Both the position numbers and the translations under genes were made by a program. From NCBI RefSeq assembly GCF_006491595.2, contig NZ_VEVQ02000005.1, forward strand, positions 248,001 through 312,000: a DNA stretch of 64,000 nucleotides. Reading direction: 5' to 3'. This document shows, piece after piece, positions 52,953 through 61,151 of the stretch. The notes below the pieces were generated by a model. The model had not been told where the DNA came from, made no database searches, and worked only from the letters and a program-made list of their open reading frames with translations. This DNA comes from Flavobacterium jejuense (GTDB taxonomy: Bacteria > Bacteroidota > Bacteroidia > Flavobacteriales > Flavobacteriaceae). The first letter of the stretch is position 1, and each line of letters opens with the position of its first letter.

Positions 52953-54356
52953 ATGAATACTAAATATTACGATTTAATCAATCAAACTTTTTATTTCCCG
53001 CAAGAAGAATTTACTTTAAACAAAGATAACCTTCACTTTCATGGAATCGATTTAATGAAATTAGTGGAAGAATATGGCACACCTTTAAAATTTACTTATT
53101 TACCAAAAATTTCAAAAAATATAAAAAGAGCAAAGACTTGGTTTCGTAATGCTATGGAAAAGCACGATTACGATGCGAAATATTTCTACTGCTATTGTAC
53201 TAAAAGTTCCCATTTCGAATTCATTCTAAATGAAGCTCTTAAAAACAATATTCATATAGAAACTTCTTCAGCTTTTGACATTAATATTGTTGAAAATTTA
53301 ATAGCAGAAGGAAAAATAAACAAAAATACCTTTGTGATTTGTAATGGTTTTAAAAGAGACCAATATATTGACAATATCGCACGATTAATCAATAATGGGC
53401 ATAAAAATACAATTCCGATTATTGATAATTATGAAGAATTAGACCTATTACAAGAAAAAATAAAGAGTAAAATAAAAATTGGTATTCGAATTGCAGCCGA
53501 AGAAGAACCAAAATTTGAGTTTTATACGTCTCGTTTAGGAATCGGTTACAAAAATATTTTGCCATTTTACAGAAAGCAAATTCAAGAAAACAAGAAATTA
53601 GAGCTGAAAATGCTTCACTTCTTTATTAATACAGGAATTAGAGACACTGCCTATTACTGGAATGAGCTTTTAAAATGTATGAAAGTGTACATTGCATTAA
53701 AGAAAGAATGCCCTACTCTAGACAGTTTGAATATAGGTGGTGGTTTCCCAATTAAAAATTCGTTGGCTTTCGAATATGATTACCAATATATGATCGACGA
53801 AATTTTAAACCAAATAAAAATTGCTTGTGATGAAGCTGAAATAGACGTACCTAATATTTTTACAGAATTCGGATCATTTACTGTTGGCGAATCTGGTGGT
53901 GCTGTTTATGAAGTTTTGTATCAAAAACAACAAAATGACAGAGAGTATTGGAATATGATTGATTCTTCTTTCATTACTACTTTACCTGACACTTGGGCAA
54001 TTAACAAGCGATTTGTAATGTTAGCTGTTAATAGATGGAATGATACATATGAAAGAGTACTTCTTGGTGGGATGACTTGTGATAGTGATGATTATTACAA
54101 CTCTGAACAACACATGAATGCCGTTTATTTACCAAAATACAACAAAGAGAAACCATTGTATATTGGTTTTTTCAACACTGGAGCCTATCAGGAAACTATT
54201 GGAGGATTTGGAGGATTACACCACTGTTTGATTCCACAACCCAAACACATATTAATTGATCGAGACAAAAACGGAATTTTAGCAACCGAAATTTTCTCAG
54301 AACAGCAAAATGCTGAAGATGTATTAAATATATTAGGTTATAATAAAAATAAATAA
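52953..54356 (+). CDS. speA: Arginine decarboxylase-like fold III PLP enzyme
   Basis: The 467-residue protein is a PLP-dependent fold-III decarboxylase of the arginine/ornithine/diaminopimelate group. The PLP-binding lysine is in YCTKSSHFEF, the phosphate loop is NIGGGFPI with EFGSFTVGESGG, and the catalytic Cys-Asp pair is in GGMTCDSDDYY. This short version (versus about 630 residues in E. coli SpeA) is common in Bacteroidetes and is usually annotated as arginine decarboxylase, giving agmatine. It is 7 bp before a deoxyhypusine-synthase-like gene, so polyamine formation is likely; I see no agmatinase gene between them. Confidence 0.85.
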   Translation: MNTKYYDLINQTFYFPQEEFTLNKDNLHFHGIDLMKLVEEYGTPLKFTYLPKISKNIKRAKTWFRNAMEKHDYDAKYFYCYCTKSSHFEFILNEALKNNIHIETSSAFDINIVENLIAEGKINKNTFVICNGFKRDQYIDNIARLINNGHKNTIPIIDNYEELDLLQEKIKSKIKIGIRIAAEEEPKFEFYTSRLGIGYKNILPFYRKQIQENKKLELKMLHFFINTGIRDTAYYWNELLKCMKVYIALKKECPTLDSLNIGGGFPIKNSLAFEYDYQYMIDEILNQIKIACDEAEIDVPNIFTEFGSFTVGESGGAVYEVLYQKQQNDREYWNMIDSSFITTLPDTWAINKRFVMLAVNRWNDTYERVLLGGMTCDSDDYYNSEQHMNAVYLPKYNKEKPLYIGFFNTGAYQETIGGFGGLHHCLIPQPKHILIDRDKNGILATEIFSEQQNAEDVLNILGYNKNK

Positions 54357-54363
54357 AATAAAA

Positions 54364-55338
54364 ATGAGCAAAGGACCAATTAGTCAATTTATTGAAAAAA
54401 ATTACCTTCATTTTAACGCTGCAGCTTTAGTAGATGCTGCAAAAGGATATGAAGAGCATTTATTAGCAGATGGAAAAATGATGGTAACTTTAGCTGGTGC
54501 TATGAGTACTGCTGAAATGGGTAAATCATTAGCTGAAATGATTCGTCAAGATAAAATTCATATTATTTCTTGTACAGGAGCTAACTTGGAAGAAGACATT
54601 ATGAACTTAGTAGCTCATAATTCCTATAAAAGAATTCCAAATTATAGAGATTTAACGCCACAAGAAGAATGGGATTTATTAGAAAATCACTATAATCGCG
54701 TAACAGATACCTGTATTCCAGAAGAAGAAGCTTTTAGAAGATTACAACAACACTTAATTGACATTTGGAAAAAAGCAGAAAGTGAAGGTAAAAGGTATTT
54801 CCCACACGAATTCATGTATCAAATGATTAATTCTGGTGTTTTAGAACAATATTATGAAATTGATCCTAAAGATTCTTGGATGGTAGCAGCTGCAGAAAAG
54901 AACTTACCTATTGTAGTTCCTGGATGGGAAGACAGTACTATGGGGAATATTTTTGCTTCTTACTGCATTAAAGGAGAATTACAAGTTTCAACCACTAAGA
55001 GTGGTATTGAATATATGATGTGGTTAGCCGATTGGTATCCAAAAAATTCAGGTGGAAAAGGAATTGGTTTCTTCCAAATTGGTGGAGGAATTGCTGGAGA
55101 TTTTCCTATTTGTGTAGTACCCATGTTATATCAAGATATGGAAATGCACGATATTCCTTTCTGGAGCTATTTTTGCCAAATTTCTGACTCTACAACAAGT
55201 TATGGTTCTTATTCTGGAGCTGTTCCTAACGAAAAAATAACTTGGGGTAAATTAGACATCAATACACCAAAATTCATAGTAGAGTCTGATGCTACGATAG
55301 TTGCACCTCTGATTTTCGCTTATATTTTAGGCCAATAA
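54364..55338 (+). CDS. Deoxyhypusine synthase-family protein (homospermidine-synthase-like)
   Basis: The 324-residue protein follows the deoxyhypusine synthase family in outline: LAGAMSTAEMGKSLAEMI, SCTGANLEEDIMN, GIGFFQIGGGIAGDFPI, SYGSYSGAVPNEKITWGKLD (active-site lysine in WGK) and VESDATIVAPLIFAYIL. Bacteria have no eIF5A, so such enzymes are thought to transfer the aminobutyl group to a polyamine (homospermidine) or another target. It is in an operon with the arginine decarboxylase gene, which supports a polyamine role. Confidence 0.9.
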   Translation: MSKGPISQFIEKNYLHFNAAALVDAAKGYEEHLLADGKMMVTLAGAMSTAEMGKSLAEMIRQDKIHIISCTGANLEEDIMNLVAHNSYKRIPNYRDLTPQEEWDLLENHYNRVTDTCIPEEEAFRRLQQHLIDIWKKAESEGKRYFPHEFMYQMINSGVLEQYYEIDPKDSWMVAAAEKNLPIVVPGWEDSTMGNIFASYCIKGELQVSTTKSGIEYMMWLADWYPKNSGGKGIGFFQIGGGIAGDFPICVVPMLYQDMEMHDIPFWSYFCQISDSTTSYGSYSGAVPNEKITWGKLDINTPKFIVESDATIVAPLIFAYILGQ

Positions 55339-55366
55339 TTTTTTTTATTTTTTTTTATAAAAATTG

Positions 55367-55397
55367 TTTGATAATTTGAAATAGGATATTACTTTTG
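55367..55397 (+). promoter_or_regulatory. Consensus Bacteroidota promoter for the acidic-protein gene
   Basis: TTTG (55367-55370), 19 bp and TACTTTTG (55390-55397) give a perfect match to the consensus. Transcription should begin near 55403, which makes the ATG at 55408 almost leaderless and favours the ATG at 55426. Confidence 0.75.
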
Positions 55398-55425
55398 AAA
55401 AATATCTATGAATAAAAACAACCCA

Positions 55426-55797
55426 ATGAAAAGAGTAATTGTTGATTACGCAAAATTGACAAACGAAATTTTAACTTTACTAGTTGAAAAATTTCCAGAA
55501 GGATATGACGAGTCAGACATTATCCGTTTTAAGAACGCTAAAAATGAAGCTATTGAAGCTGTAGAAGTACGTACTGAAGATACTATTTACTTAGTAAAAG
55601 TAAGTATGAAACTAGCTGATAGAATTGAAAATTTTGATGAAGATGATGAAATAGATGATGAAATAGATGTACCTGTTTTAGATCCTATCAAAGGCATCGA
55701 TTTAGACGATGATGATGTAGATGATACAGATGACTTAGATATAGAAGATAAAGCTGAAACTGACGAAGAGGATGAAGATTTAGATGAAGAAGATTAA
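55426..55797 (+). CDS. Conserved acidic-tail protein, unknown function
   Basis: The 123-residue protein (129 from the upstream ATG at 55408) has a small globular N-terminus (VIVDYAKLTNEILTLLVEKF, DIIRFKNAKNEAIEAVEVRT) and a C-terminal half made almost only of Asp and Glu (repeats such as DLDDDDVDDTDDLD). This resembles proteins often annotated vaguely as DNA primase-like or RNA polymerase delta-like in flavobacteria; neither is established. The acidic tail could bind RNA polymerase, histone-like proteins or metal. A strong promoter and terminator make it a single-gene unit. Confidence 0.8.
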   Translation: MKRVIVDYAKLTNEILTLLVEKFPEGYDESDIIRFKNAKNEAIEAVEVRTEDTIYLVKVSMKLADRIENFDEDDEIDDEIDVPVLDPIKGIDLDDDDVDDTDDLDIEDKAETDEEDEDLDEED

Positions 55798-55800
55798 ATA

Positions 55801-55831
55801 AAAAAAGGCATGTATTTTACATGCCTTTTTT
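55801..55831. terminator. Bidirectional terminator
   Basis: GGCATGTA/TACATGCC around a 3-nt loop is flanked by A6 and T6, so it can end both the acidic-protein transcript (plus) and the DinB transcript (minus). Confidence 0.88.
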
Positions 55832-55837
55832 GTTGTA

Positions 55838-56350
55838 TTATAAATATCTCTCTTTAATGACAGATACATGATGAAGTTCGTGACCTAATATAATACAGCC
55901 AATTGCTCTAACTGAAACTGTACTTCCAGAAGCTATTCCTATTCTTAGTAATTGTTCCTCTGTTAAACTAGAAAACAGACTTATTGTAGCGTTTCTAACC
56001 GTCTCATATTCCTCTATTAGACTATCCATATTTCGAGAATTAGCACCAGCATTAGGTACATAATCATTTTCTTCAAAACCAGACAATGCCGTTTGATCAT
56101 TTCTAGAAATTCTTAACGCCCTGTATGTAAAAATACGTTCAGCATCTATCAAATGTAATAAAATATCCTTTGGTGTCCACTTCCCTATTTCATATCGAAA
56201 TTCTTGCTTATTTTCAGGAATTGATTTAAAAAAAGAGACTATCTTTTCTTGTTGTTGTTTTAAACCACCAACAATATCCGTATGCAGTAAAGACTTAGCA
56301 ATATAATCTGCATAAAAAGGAGCAAATTCATCTTTGTTAAATGTTATCAT
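55838..56350 (-). CDS. DinB family protein
   Basis: The 170-residue four-helix protein has the DinB/YfiT metal-binding pattern: KWTPKDILLHLIDAERIFTYRALRI with a His, and CIILGHELHHVSVIKERY with the second and third His. It is a DinB-like putative metal-dependent thiol transferase or hydrolase; the substrate is unknown. It lies just upstream of the bidirectional terminator. Confidence 0.9.
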   Translation of the reverse strand: MITFNKDEFAPFYADYIAKSLLHTDIVGGLKQQQEKIVSFFKSIPENKQEFRYEIGKWTPKDILLHLIDAERIFTYRALRISRNDQTALSGFEENDYVPNAGANSRNMDSLIEEYETVRNATISLFSSLTEEQLLRIGIASGSTVSVRAIGCIILGHELHHVSVIKERYL

Positions 56351-56361
56351 AAAATAAAAAA

Positions 56362-56382
56362 AATCCCGAATAAATCGGGATT
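56362..56382 (-). terminator. Terminator of the Lrp/AsnC gene
   Basis: AATCCCGA/TCGGGATT with a 5-nt loop is followed on the minus strand by a T-run (56354-56363). It lies 6 bp after the Lrp/AsnC stop. Confidence 0.85.
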
Positions 56383-56388
56383 ATATAA

Positions 56389-56868
56389 TTAAAGTTCTTT
56401 AAAAATAGTATGCATCAATCGTTTTTTATCATTGATACTCTCTTCTAGAGAAATCATAGTCTCAGTTCTATAAACACCATCAATATCATCTATCATGAAG
56501 ATAACCTCTTTAGCATGCTTAGTATCTCTTGCTCTAATTTTACAAAAGACATTAAATTTACCAGTTGTAACATGAGCAACTGTTACATAAGGAATTTGGT
56601 TAATTCTTTCTAATACAAACTTAGTTTGTGAAGTATTATGAAGAAATACACCTACATAAGCAATAAAAGAATATCCTAATTTTTCATAATCTAAAGTTAA
56701 AGAAGAACCTTGAATAATTCCTGCATCTTCCATTTTCTTAACTCTAACGTGCACTGTTCCTGCCGATATTAATAATTTTTTAGCAATATCTGTAAAAGGA
56801 ACCCTTGTATTGTCAATCAACATGTCTAAAATTTGATGATCAACTTCATCTAAACGAAACTTACTCAT
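56389..56868 (-). CDS. Lrp/AsnC family transcriptional regulator
   Basis: The 159-residue protein has an N-terminal helix-turn-helix (VDHQILDMLIDNTRVPFTDIAKKLLISAGTVHVRVKKMEDAGII) and a C-terminal RAM domain (YVGVFLHNTSQTKFVLERIN, VAHVTTGKFNVFCKIRARDT, IDDIDGVYRTETMISLEE). It is likely an amino-acid-responsive regulator. It is followed by its own terminator and lies 41 bp downstream of the M14 gene, so the two could be cotranscribed. Confidence 0.95.
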   Translation of the reverse strand: MSKFRLDEVDHQILDMLIDNTRVPFTDIAKKLLISAGTVHVRVKKMEDAGIIQGSSLTLDYEKLGYSFIAYVGVFLHNTSQTKFVLERINQIPYVTVAHVTTGKFNVFCKIRARDTKHAKEVIFMIDDIDGVYRTETMISLEESINDKKRLMHTIFKEL

Positions 56869-56909
56869 AAGAGAATTATATAAATTTATTGTATTTAAAC
56901 GATATAATA

Positions 56910-58064
56910 TTACTGATATTGTACACCATTCTTGAATTTAATAGTATTTCCTACAGAAAAATTAGCTTTTTCTCCAATTATTGGCATTTTTCCATAAGCT
57001 GCATTAAAAAACATTCCTTTGGCATCATATTCATAATGACCAACATAACCATCTAAATCATCGATTTGAACAATTACAGCCTCAAGATGAATACTACCTT
57101 CTTTTAATATCTCAGTAAATTGAGCCGCAAAGTTAATTAATTTTTCTTGAGAATTATCAATAATTCTAACATTTTTATAAAGAAAATCGTAAAAACACTT
57201 AGAATTTTGAGAAATATTCAAGTAATCCTCTAAATTATTATCAACTATAACGTTTTCGCTAATAGCTTTCAAAGAAGTTATTAATGAGCAAAATACAAAC
57301 TTCCTAACTTCATCTCTTTCATAGTCATTTTTAAAATGACCAGCCTCAAAAAGTATTGTAGGTGTATTTTTATAAGTCAAATAATCTCCAATACAATTTA
57401 TATTAAAAGAGTCATCAAATCTACCTATTTGATTAGGTATATATTGCTTTAAATCGTCATTTATAGCATTTATAACTTTAATAGCTTTATACCTTACTTC
57501 ATTAAATCCTCTTGTCTCATCAAAAGCTGGTGATAAAAAAGATACTGTAGCTGGTAACTGATACCCTTCAGTACCAAATATAGTACGTTGGTCGTGTAGA
57601 TTAAAACAAAAATCAGGTTTAAATTGATTATAAACAGATCTAAACAACTTACTTTCTGGCTGCGTAAGCTCAAAAGCATCTCTATTTAAATCAATTTGAT
57701 TAGCATTCATCCTTGTATATGCTTCAGCACCATCAGGATTTAATATTGGAATACAATATAAGGTATAGGTATTATAAAAATTCATTACCATTTCGCTATC
57801 CGAAGAAAGGTAATTAAAGACATCAAATAATGCTTTTGTAGTCGTTGATTCATTTCCATGCATTTGCGACCAAGCCAATATTTTTATTTTACCAACTCCA
57901 TATTGTACACTAAAGATATCTTTTTCTTGAACTGATTTTCCTTCTATCTGAATTTTAAAACGATTAGATAAATTATTTAATAAAGGTTTTATGTGTGTGT
58001 TTGTTACATACCTTCCTTTTAAGTTTTGTTCTAAAAATGCTGTTGCTAATTGTAAACTATTCAT
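56910..58064 (-). CDS. M14 family zinc carboxypeptidase-like protein
   Basis: The 384-residue protein shows the M14 metal and substrate residues: QMHGNESTTTKAL (HxxE, H69 and E72), YCIPILNPDGAEAYTRMNANQIDLNRD, FNLHDQR (third zinc ligand) and TILFEAGHF (catalytic Glu region). There is no signal peptide, so it would act in the cytoplasm, possibly on peptides or acylated substrates. Its promoter region shares the cluster of TTTACA/TGTAAA operators with the divergent XRE regulator. Confidence 0.9.
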   Translation of the reverse strand: MNSLQLATAFLEQNLKGRYVTNTHIKPLLNNLSNRFKIQIEGKSVQEKDIFSVQYGVGKIKILAWSQMHGNESTTTKALFDVFNYLSSDSEMVMNFYNTYTLYCIPILNPDGAEAYTRMNANQIDLNRDAFELTQPESKLFRSVYNQFKPDFCFNLHDQRTIFGTEGYQLPATVSFLSPAFDETRGFNEVRYKAIKVINAINDDLKQYIPNQIGRFDDSFNINCIGDYLTYKNTPTILFEAGHFKNDYERDEVRKFVFCSLITSLKAISENVIVDNNLEDYLNISQNSKCFYDFLYKNVRIIDNSQEKLINFAAQFTEILKEGSIHLEAVIVQIDDLDGYVGHYEYDAKGMFFNAAYGKMPIIGEKANFSVGNTIKFKNGVQYQ

Positions 58065-58078
58065 GTGATTATATTATG

Positions 58079-58384
58079 TTACAAATGTAAACAAGATATT
58101 ATTTACATCTGTAAACAGTTAAAATCTAGTCTTTGTATATTATTGTAAACACTACTTCTTACAATAGTAATCTTTTTTTGTTTACTAGTGTTTACAAAAT
58201 ATTAAGTTTGTATAATTAAAACCAAAATATCAGTAAATCAGTACTTTAAATGCATTCAACTGTATCTTTTCTTTAATAAATAAATTACTATTTACATTTG
58301 TAATCAACTTAAATTTGCATCTTATTTTTCTTTTTATTACATTTGTAAACAGCAAATCTTACATTAATAATTTACAATGGTAAA
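58079..58384. promoter_or_regulatory. Cluster of TTTACA-nn-TGTAAA operators between the M14 and XRE genes
   Basis: Palindromes of the type TTTACAnnTGTAAA lie at 58079-58090, 58102-58115, 58291-58304, 58336-58349 and 58371-58384, the last including the XRE start codon with one mismatch. Half-sites also lie at 58143-58164 (TTGTAA-N10-TTACAA) and 58180-58196 (GTTTAC repeated). One site contains TACATTTG (58338-58345), 20 bp after TTTG (58314-58317), a promoter match. The likely ligand is the XRE protein, acting as its own repressor. Confidence 0.75.
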
Positions 58385-58853
58385 CATCGATGATTTCATA
58401 AAAAGACTCCAAATAATACTCGATTATTATGGTTTATCTGCTTCTGCTTTTGCAGATAGAATTGATGTACAACGCTCAAGTATCTCTCATCTTCTATCTG
58501 GTAGAAATAAACCTAGTTTAGATTTTATACTTAAAGTGATTGAAATTTTTCCTGATGTTGATCTGTATTGGATTTTAAATGGAAAAGGAAATTTTCCAAA
58601 ATCTGAAAAAAAAATTGAAGAAAAAAAGGTTACTCCTATTTTAGAAAATGTTAAAACTGAAGAAAAAAATAAATCTAATTTAGAAACAGATTTATTTACT
58701 CAAATGAATGTACAAGAAAATAAAAGCATTTTTGAAAATAATTCTCAAAATATTTCAAATATCTCCAATATGAACACTACTGATGATGATGTTGATTATA
58801 TTGTTATTTTCTATAAAAATGGAACTTTTAAAAAATATGCTTCAAAAAAATAA
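58377..58853 (+). CDS. XRE-family transcriptional regulator
   Basis: The 158-residue protein has an N-terminal HTH (RLQIILDYYGLSASAFADRIDVQRSSISHLLSGRNKPSLDFILKVIEIF), a charged, low-complexity middle and a short conserved C-terminus (VDYIVIFYKNGTFKKY). The HTH places it in the cI/XRE group. An operator-like palindrome overlaps its own ATG, strongly suggesting autorepression. The divergent M14 peptidase gene is a probable second target. Confidence 0.93.
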   Translation: MVNIDDFIKRLQIILDYYGLSASAFADRIDVQRSSISHLLSGRNKPSLDFILKVIEIFPDVDLYWILNGKGNFPKSEKKIEEKKVTPILENVKTEEKNKSNLETDLFTQMNVQENKSIFENNSQNISNISNMNTTDDDVDYIVIFYKNGTFKKYASKK

Positions 58854-58886
58854 AAAAGCGTTATTCACAAAATGAATAACGCTTTT
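58854..58886. terminator. Terminator after the XRE gene
   Basis: AAAAGCGTTATTCA/TGAATAACGCTTTT with a 5-nt loop is a perfect 14-bp stem starting at the stop codon, with T4 after it. Confidence 0.88.
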
Positions 58887-58985
58887 CAAAACTAAAACCT
58901 ACTAATTCAAAAAAACTATCTTTATTTACTTTTATATACTTAAACGATATCTAACCCAACATAAATTGAAAAAGAAATTATATTA

Positions 58986-59141
58986 CTAATAAAATTTATA
59001 AAAAAATGATTTATGAAGTTTTTCAATTATGCTACGAGATGTAACTAATTTAAAGTCTGCTATTAAAATCTCATTCTGATCTTCTTTATATGTAAAAAAC
59101 ATCAATATTGATGAGATAAATAAAAAAAGCATTGTTTCCAT
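58986..59141 (-). CDS. Possible small protein (51 aa), doubtful
   Basis: In the 317-bp gap between the terminator (58886) and the acyltransferase gene, a minus-strand frame encodes 51 residues with a hydrophobic N-terminus (METMLFLFISSILMFF). It has no recognised homologue by eye and no obvious ribosome binding site. The rest of the gap shows nothing. Confidence 0.3.
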   Translation of the reverse strand: METMLFLFISSILMFFTYKEDQNEILIADFKLVTSRSIIEKLHKSFFYKFY

Positions 59142-59203
59142 AAATATATTTTATTGATTACTCATAAACTTACTTACGTAAAAAAAATGCTTTTGGTTTT
59201 ATT

Positions 59204-59758
59204 TTATTTTGGAATAAAACTTTTTTCTGGAATTTTTCCTAAAATACCTATATAATATGATTGTAAAATTTTAAAATCTTCTTCTATATTTCCTGTAGGA
59301 TAAAAGGGTTTGTTAAAAACAACTTGTCTATTACCATAATCAAAAGTCGCAGGAATAATTGGAACATTTGCTTTTAAGGCCATATAATAAAAACCTGTTT
59401 TCCAAACTTCTACTTTTTTTCTTGTTCCTTCTGGTGCTAATGCCAATCGAAAAACTTCTTTCTCAGCAAAAATTTTTGCAATAGCATCTACTTTATTTTC
59501 TTTTTTTCCTCTATTTAATGGAGCACCACCTACCCATTTGAAAAAATAATTAAAAGGAAAAATAAACAATTCCCTTTTAGCTAAAAAATTAATTTCAATA
59601 TTTAGAATACCTCTAGAAAAAATACCTAAAAAAAAATCCCACCAACTTGTATGTGGTACGGCTATTACAATACATTTTTTTAAATTTGGATCTATGTCAC
59701 CTACAACTTTCCATCCAAAAAGTTTACAAAATATAAAACGATAAAATTTTTGTTTCAT
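59204..59758 (-). CDS. PlsC-like 1-acyl-glycerol-3-phosphate acyltransferase family protein
   Basis: The 184-residue protein has the HX4D acyltransferase motif (PHTSWWD) and the second motif LAPEGTRKKVEVWKTGF, typical of the LPLAT family; IEINFLAKRELF and YMALKANVPIIPATFDYG also fit. It lacks the long N-terminal membrane region of full PlsC proteins, so the acceptor could be lysophosphatidic acid or another lysolipid. It is divergent from the spermidine-synthase-like gene. Confidence 0.9.
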   Translation of the reverse strand: MKQKFYRFIFCKLFGWKVVGDIDPNLKKCIVIAVPHTSWWDFFLGIFSRGILNIEINFLAKRELFIFPFNYFFKWVGGAPLNRGKKENKVDAIAKIFAEKEVFRLALAPEGTRKKVEVWKTGFYYMALKANVPIIPATFDYGNRQVVFNKPFYPTGNIEEDFKILQSYYIGILGKIPEKSFIPK

Positions 59759-59813
59759 CTATATCTAATTTGCTGTAAAATTAAAATTATATTTACAATT
59801 AGAAACCTTTTAT

Positions 59814-60479
59814 ATGATTAAACGTTTATTAAGCTACATTATTCCTATTAAAATTTATGAGAAAACTTCAAAAATAAGTCAAACACTTGAAGTCTCTTGG
59901 AACAATGGCAAACTTGTTTTAGACTCTAAAAACACTAACTATTCCTATGGAAGTTTACAAAAAGTACTCCGTAAAGGTTTGATTGCTATTGGTTTTGAGA
60001 AAATTCTAAAAATGAATGAAGTTTTAGTTTTAGGTGTTGCAGGAGGAAGTGTGATTAAAACTTTAGTCGATGAAATCCATTTCAAAGGAAATATTACTGG
60101 TGTTGAAATCGATGAAAATAGTATCACAATTGCCAATCAATATTTTGGTTTAAACCAAATAAAAAATTACAAAACAGTTATTGGAGATGCTAAAGAAATT
60201 ATTAGCAAAATGAATAAAAAACAGGATTTAATTATTATTGATATTTTTGAAGATACAGAAATGCCTGCTTTTTTATTTGAAAAAAAATTTGTTGATTCTT
60301 GTAAACAAATTCTAAATATAAATGGGTACATCCTATTTAATACTATGATTTTAAATGAAAAACAGATTGATCGAAATAATTCTTTTCTAAAACAGTTTGA
60401 AAAAAAAGCTTTTTATTGCAAGACCTATTCTAAAGTTGAATATTACAATCAGCTAATTATTATTGAAAAATTAGCATAG
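59814..60479 (+). CDS. Spermidine-synthase-like SAM-fold protein
   Basis: The 221-residue protein has the Rossmann SAM-like fold of the spermidine synthase family: VLVLGVAGGSVIKTLV (motif I), ITGVEIDENSITIANQYFGL, VIGDAKEIISK and QDLIIIDIFEDTEMPAFLF. The N-terminal beta-domain is short. Transferase activity on polyamines is possible but unproven, because such proteins also methylate other compounds. Its 3' end overlaps the convergent ABC gene by 9 bp. Confidence 0.85.
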   Translation: MIKRLLSYIIPIKIYEKTSKISQTLEVSWNNGKLVLDSKNTNYSYGSLQKVLRKGLIAIGFEKILKMNEVLVLGVAGGSVIKTLVDEIHFKGNITGVEIDENSITIANQYFGLNQIKNYKTVIGDAKEIISKMNKKQDLIIIDIFEDTEMPAFLFEKKFVDSCKQILNINGYILFNTMILNEKQIDRNNSFLKQFEKKAFYCKTYSKVEYYNQLIIIEKLA

Positions 60480-61151
60480 TTTCAATTTACTAATTTTATC
60501 AATCATCGAAAATTCTTTCATTTCTTTTTCTAATGTCGAGAAATTTTCTTTAGTAATTATTTTGGTAATTTCTCCATTTTTCAAAACAATAATTTCATCA
60601 CAAGTATCACTTAACGTTGAAAAAATATGAGATGAAATTAAAACGGTTTTATTTAATCTTTTTAATTCGTGAAGAATTTCGGTAATAATCATATTACTTT
60701 GAATATCAACCCCATTAAAGGGCTCGTCTAAAATATAAAACTCATTTTTTTGTAGTAAAATAGCAGTTAAAGCTAATTTTTTCTTCATTCCTGTTGAATA
60801 GGTTGTAGCATAATGATCTAAAGGTAAATCAAAAATGTTTTTTGCATCAAAATCATTTTCTTGAATTTTTCTAGCCACACAAAGTAATTGTAAATATTCT
60901 CTCCCTGTAATTTTTGAAAAGAAAAAAGATTCCGTTTGAAGAAAGCCTAATTTTTCTTTTAGGATACCATAAATAGATGTAATTTCCCCTTTATAGGTTT
61001 CTATTCCAGCAATACACTTAAATAAAGTTGTTTTTCCTGCTCCATTTTCACCAACAATTCCATAAATTTTTCCTCTTTCAAATGATAAATGGATGTTATT
61101 CAAAATTACATTTTTTCCGAAAGATTTATACAAATTAGTAATTTGAATCAT
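60471..61151 (-). CDS. ABC transporter ATP-binding protein
   Basis: The 226-residue protein has Walker A GIVGENGAGKTTLFKCI, the signature YSTGMKKKLALTAIL, Walker B EFYILDEPFNGVD and an H-loop SSHIFSTLSD. It is the ATPase of a small ABC exporter whose membrane subunit is encoded just upstream with a 4-bp overlap, so translation is coupled. The substrate is unknown. Confidence 0.95.
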   Translation of the reverse strand: MIQITNLYKSFGKNVILNNIHLSFERGKIYGIVGENGAGKTTLFKCIAGIETYKGEITSIYGILKEKLGFLQTESFFFSKITGREYLQLLCVARKIQENDFDAKNIFDLPLDHYATTYSTGMKKKLALTAILLQKNEFYILDEPFNGVDIQSNMIITEILHELKRLNKTVLISSHIFSTLSDTCDEIIVLKNGEITKIITKENFSTLEKEMKEFSMIDKISKLKLC

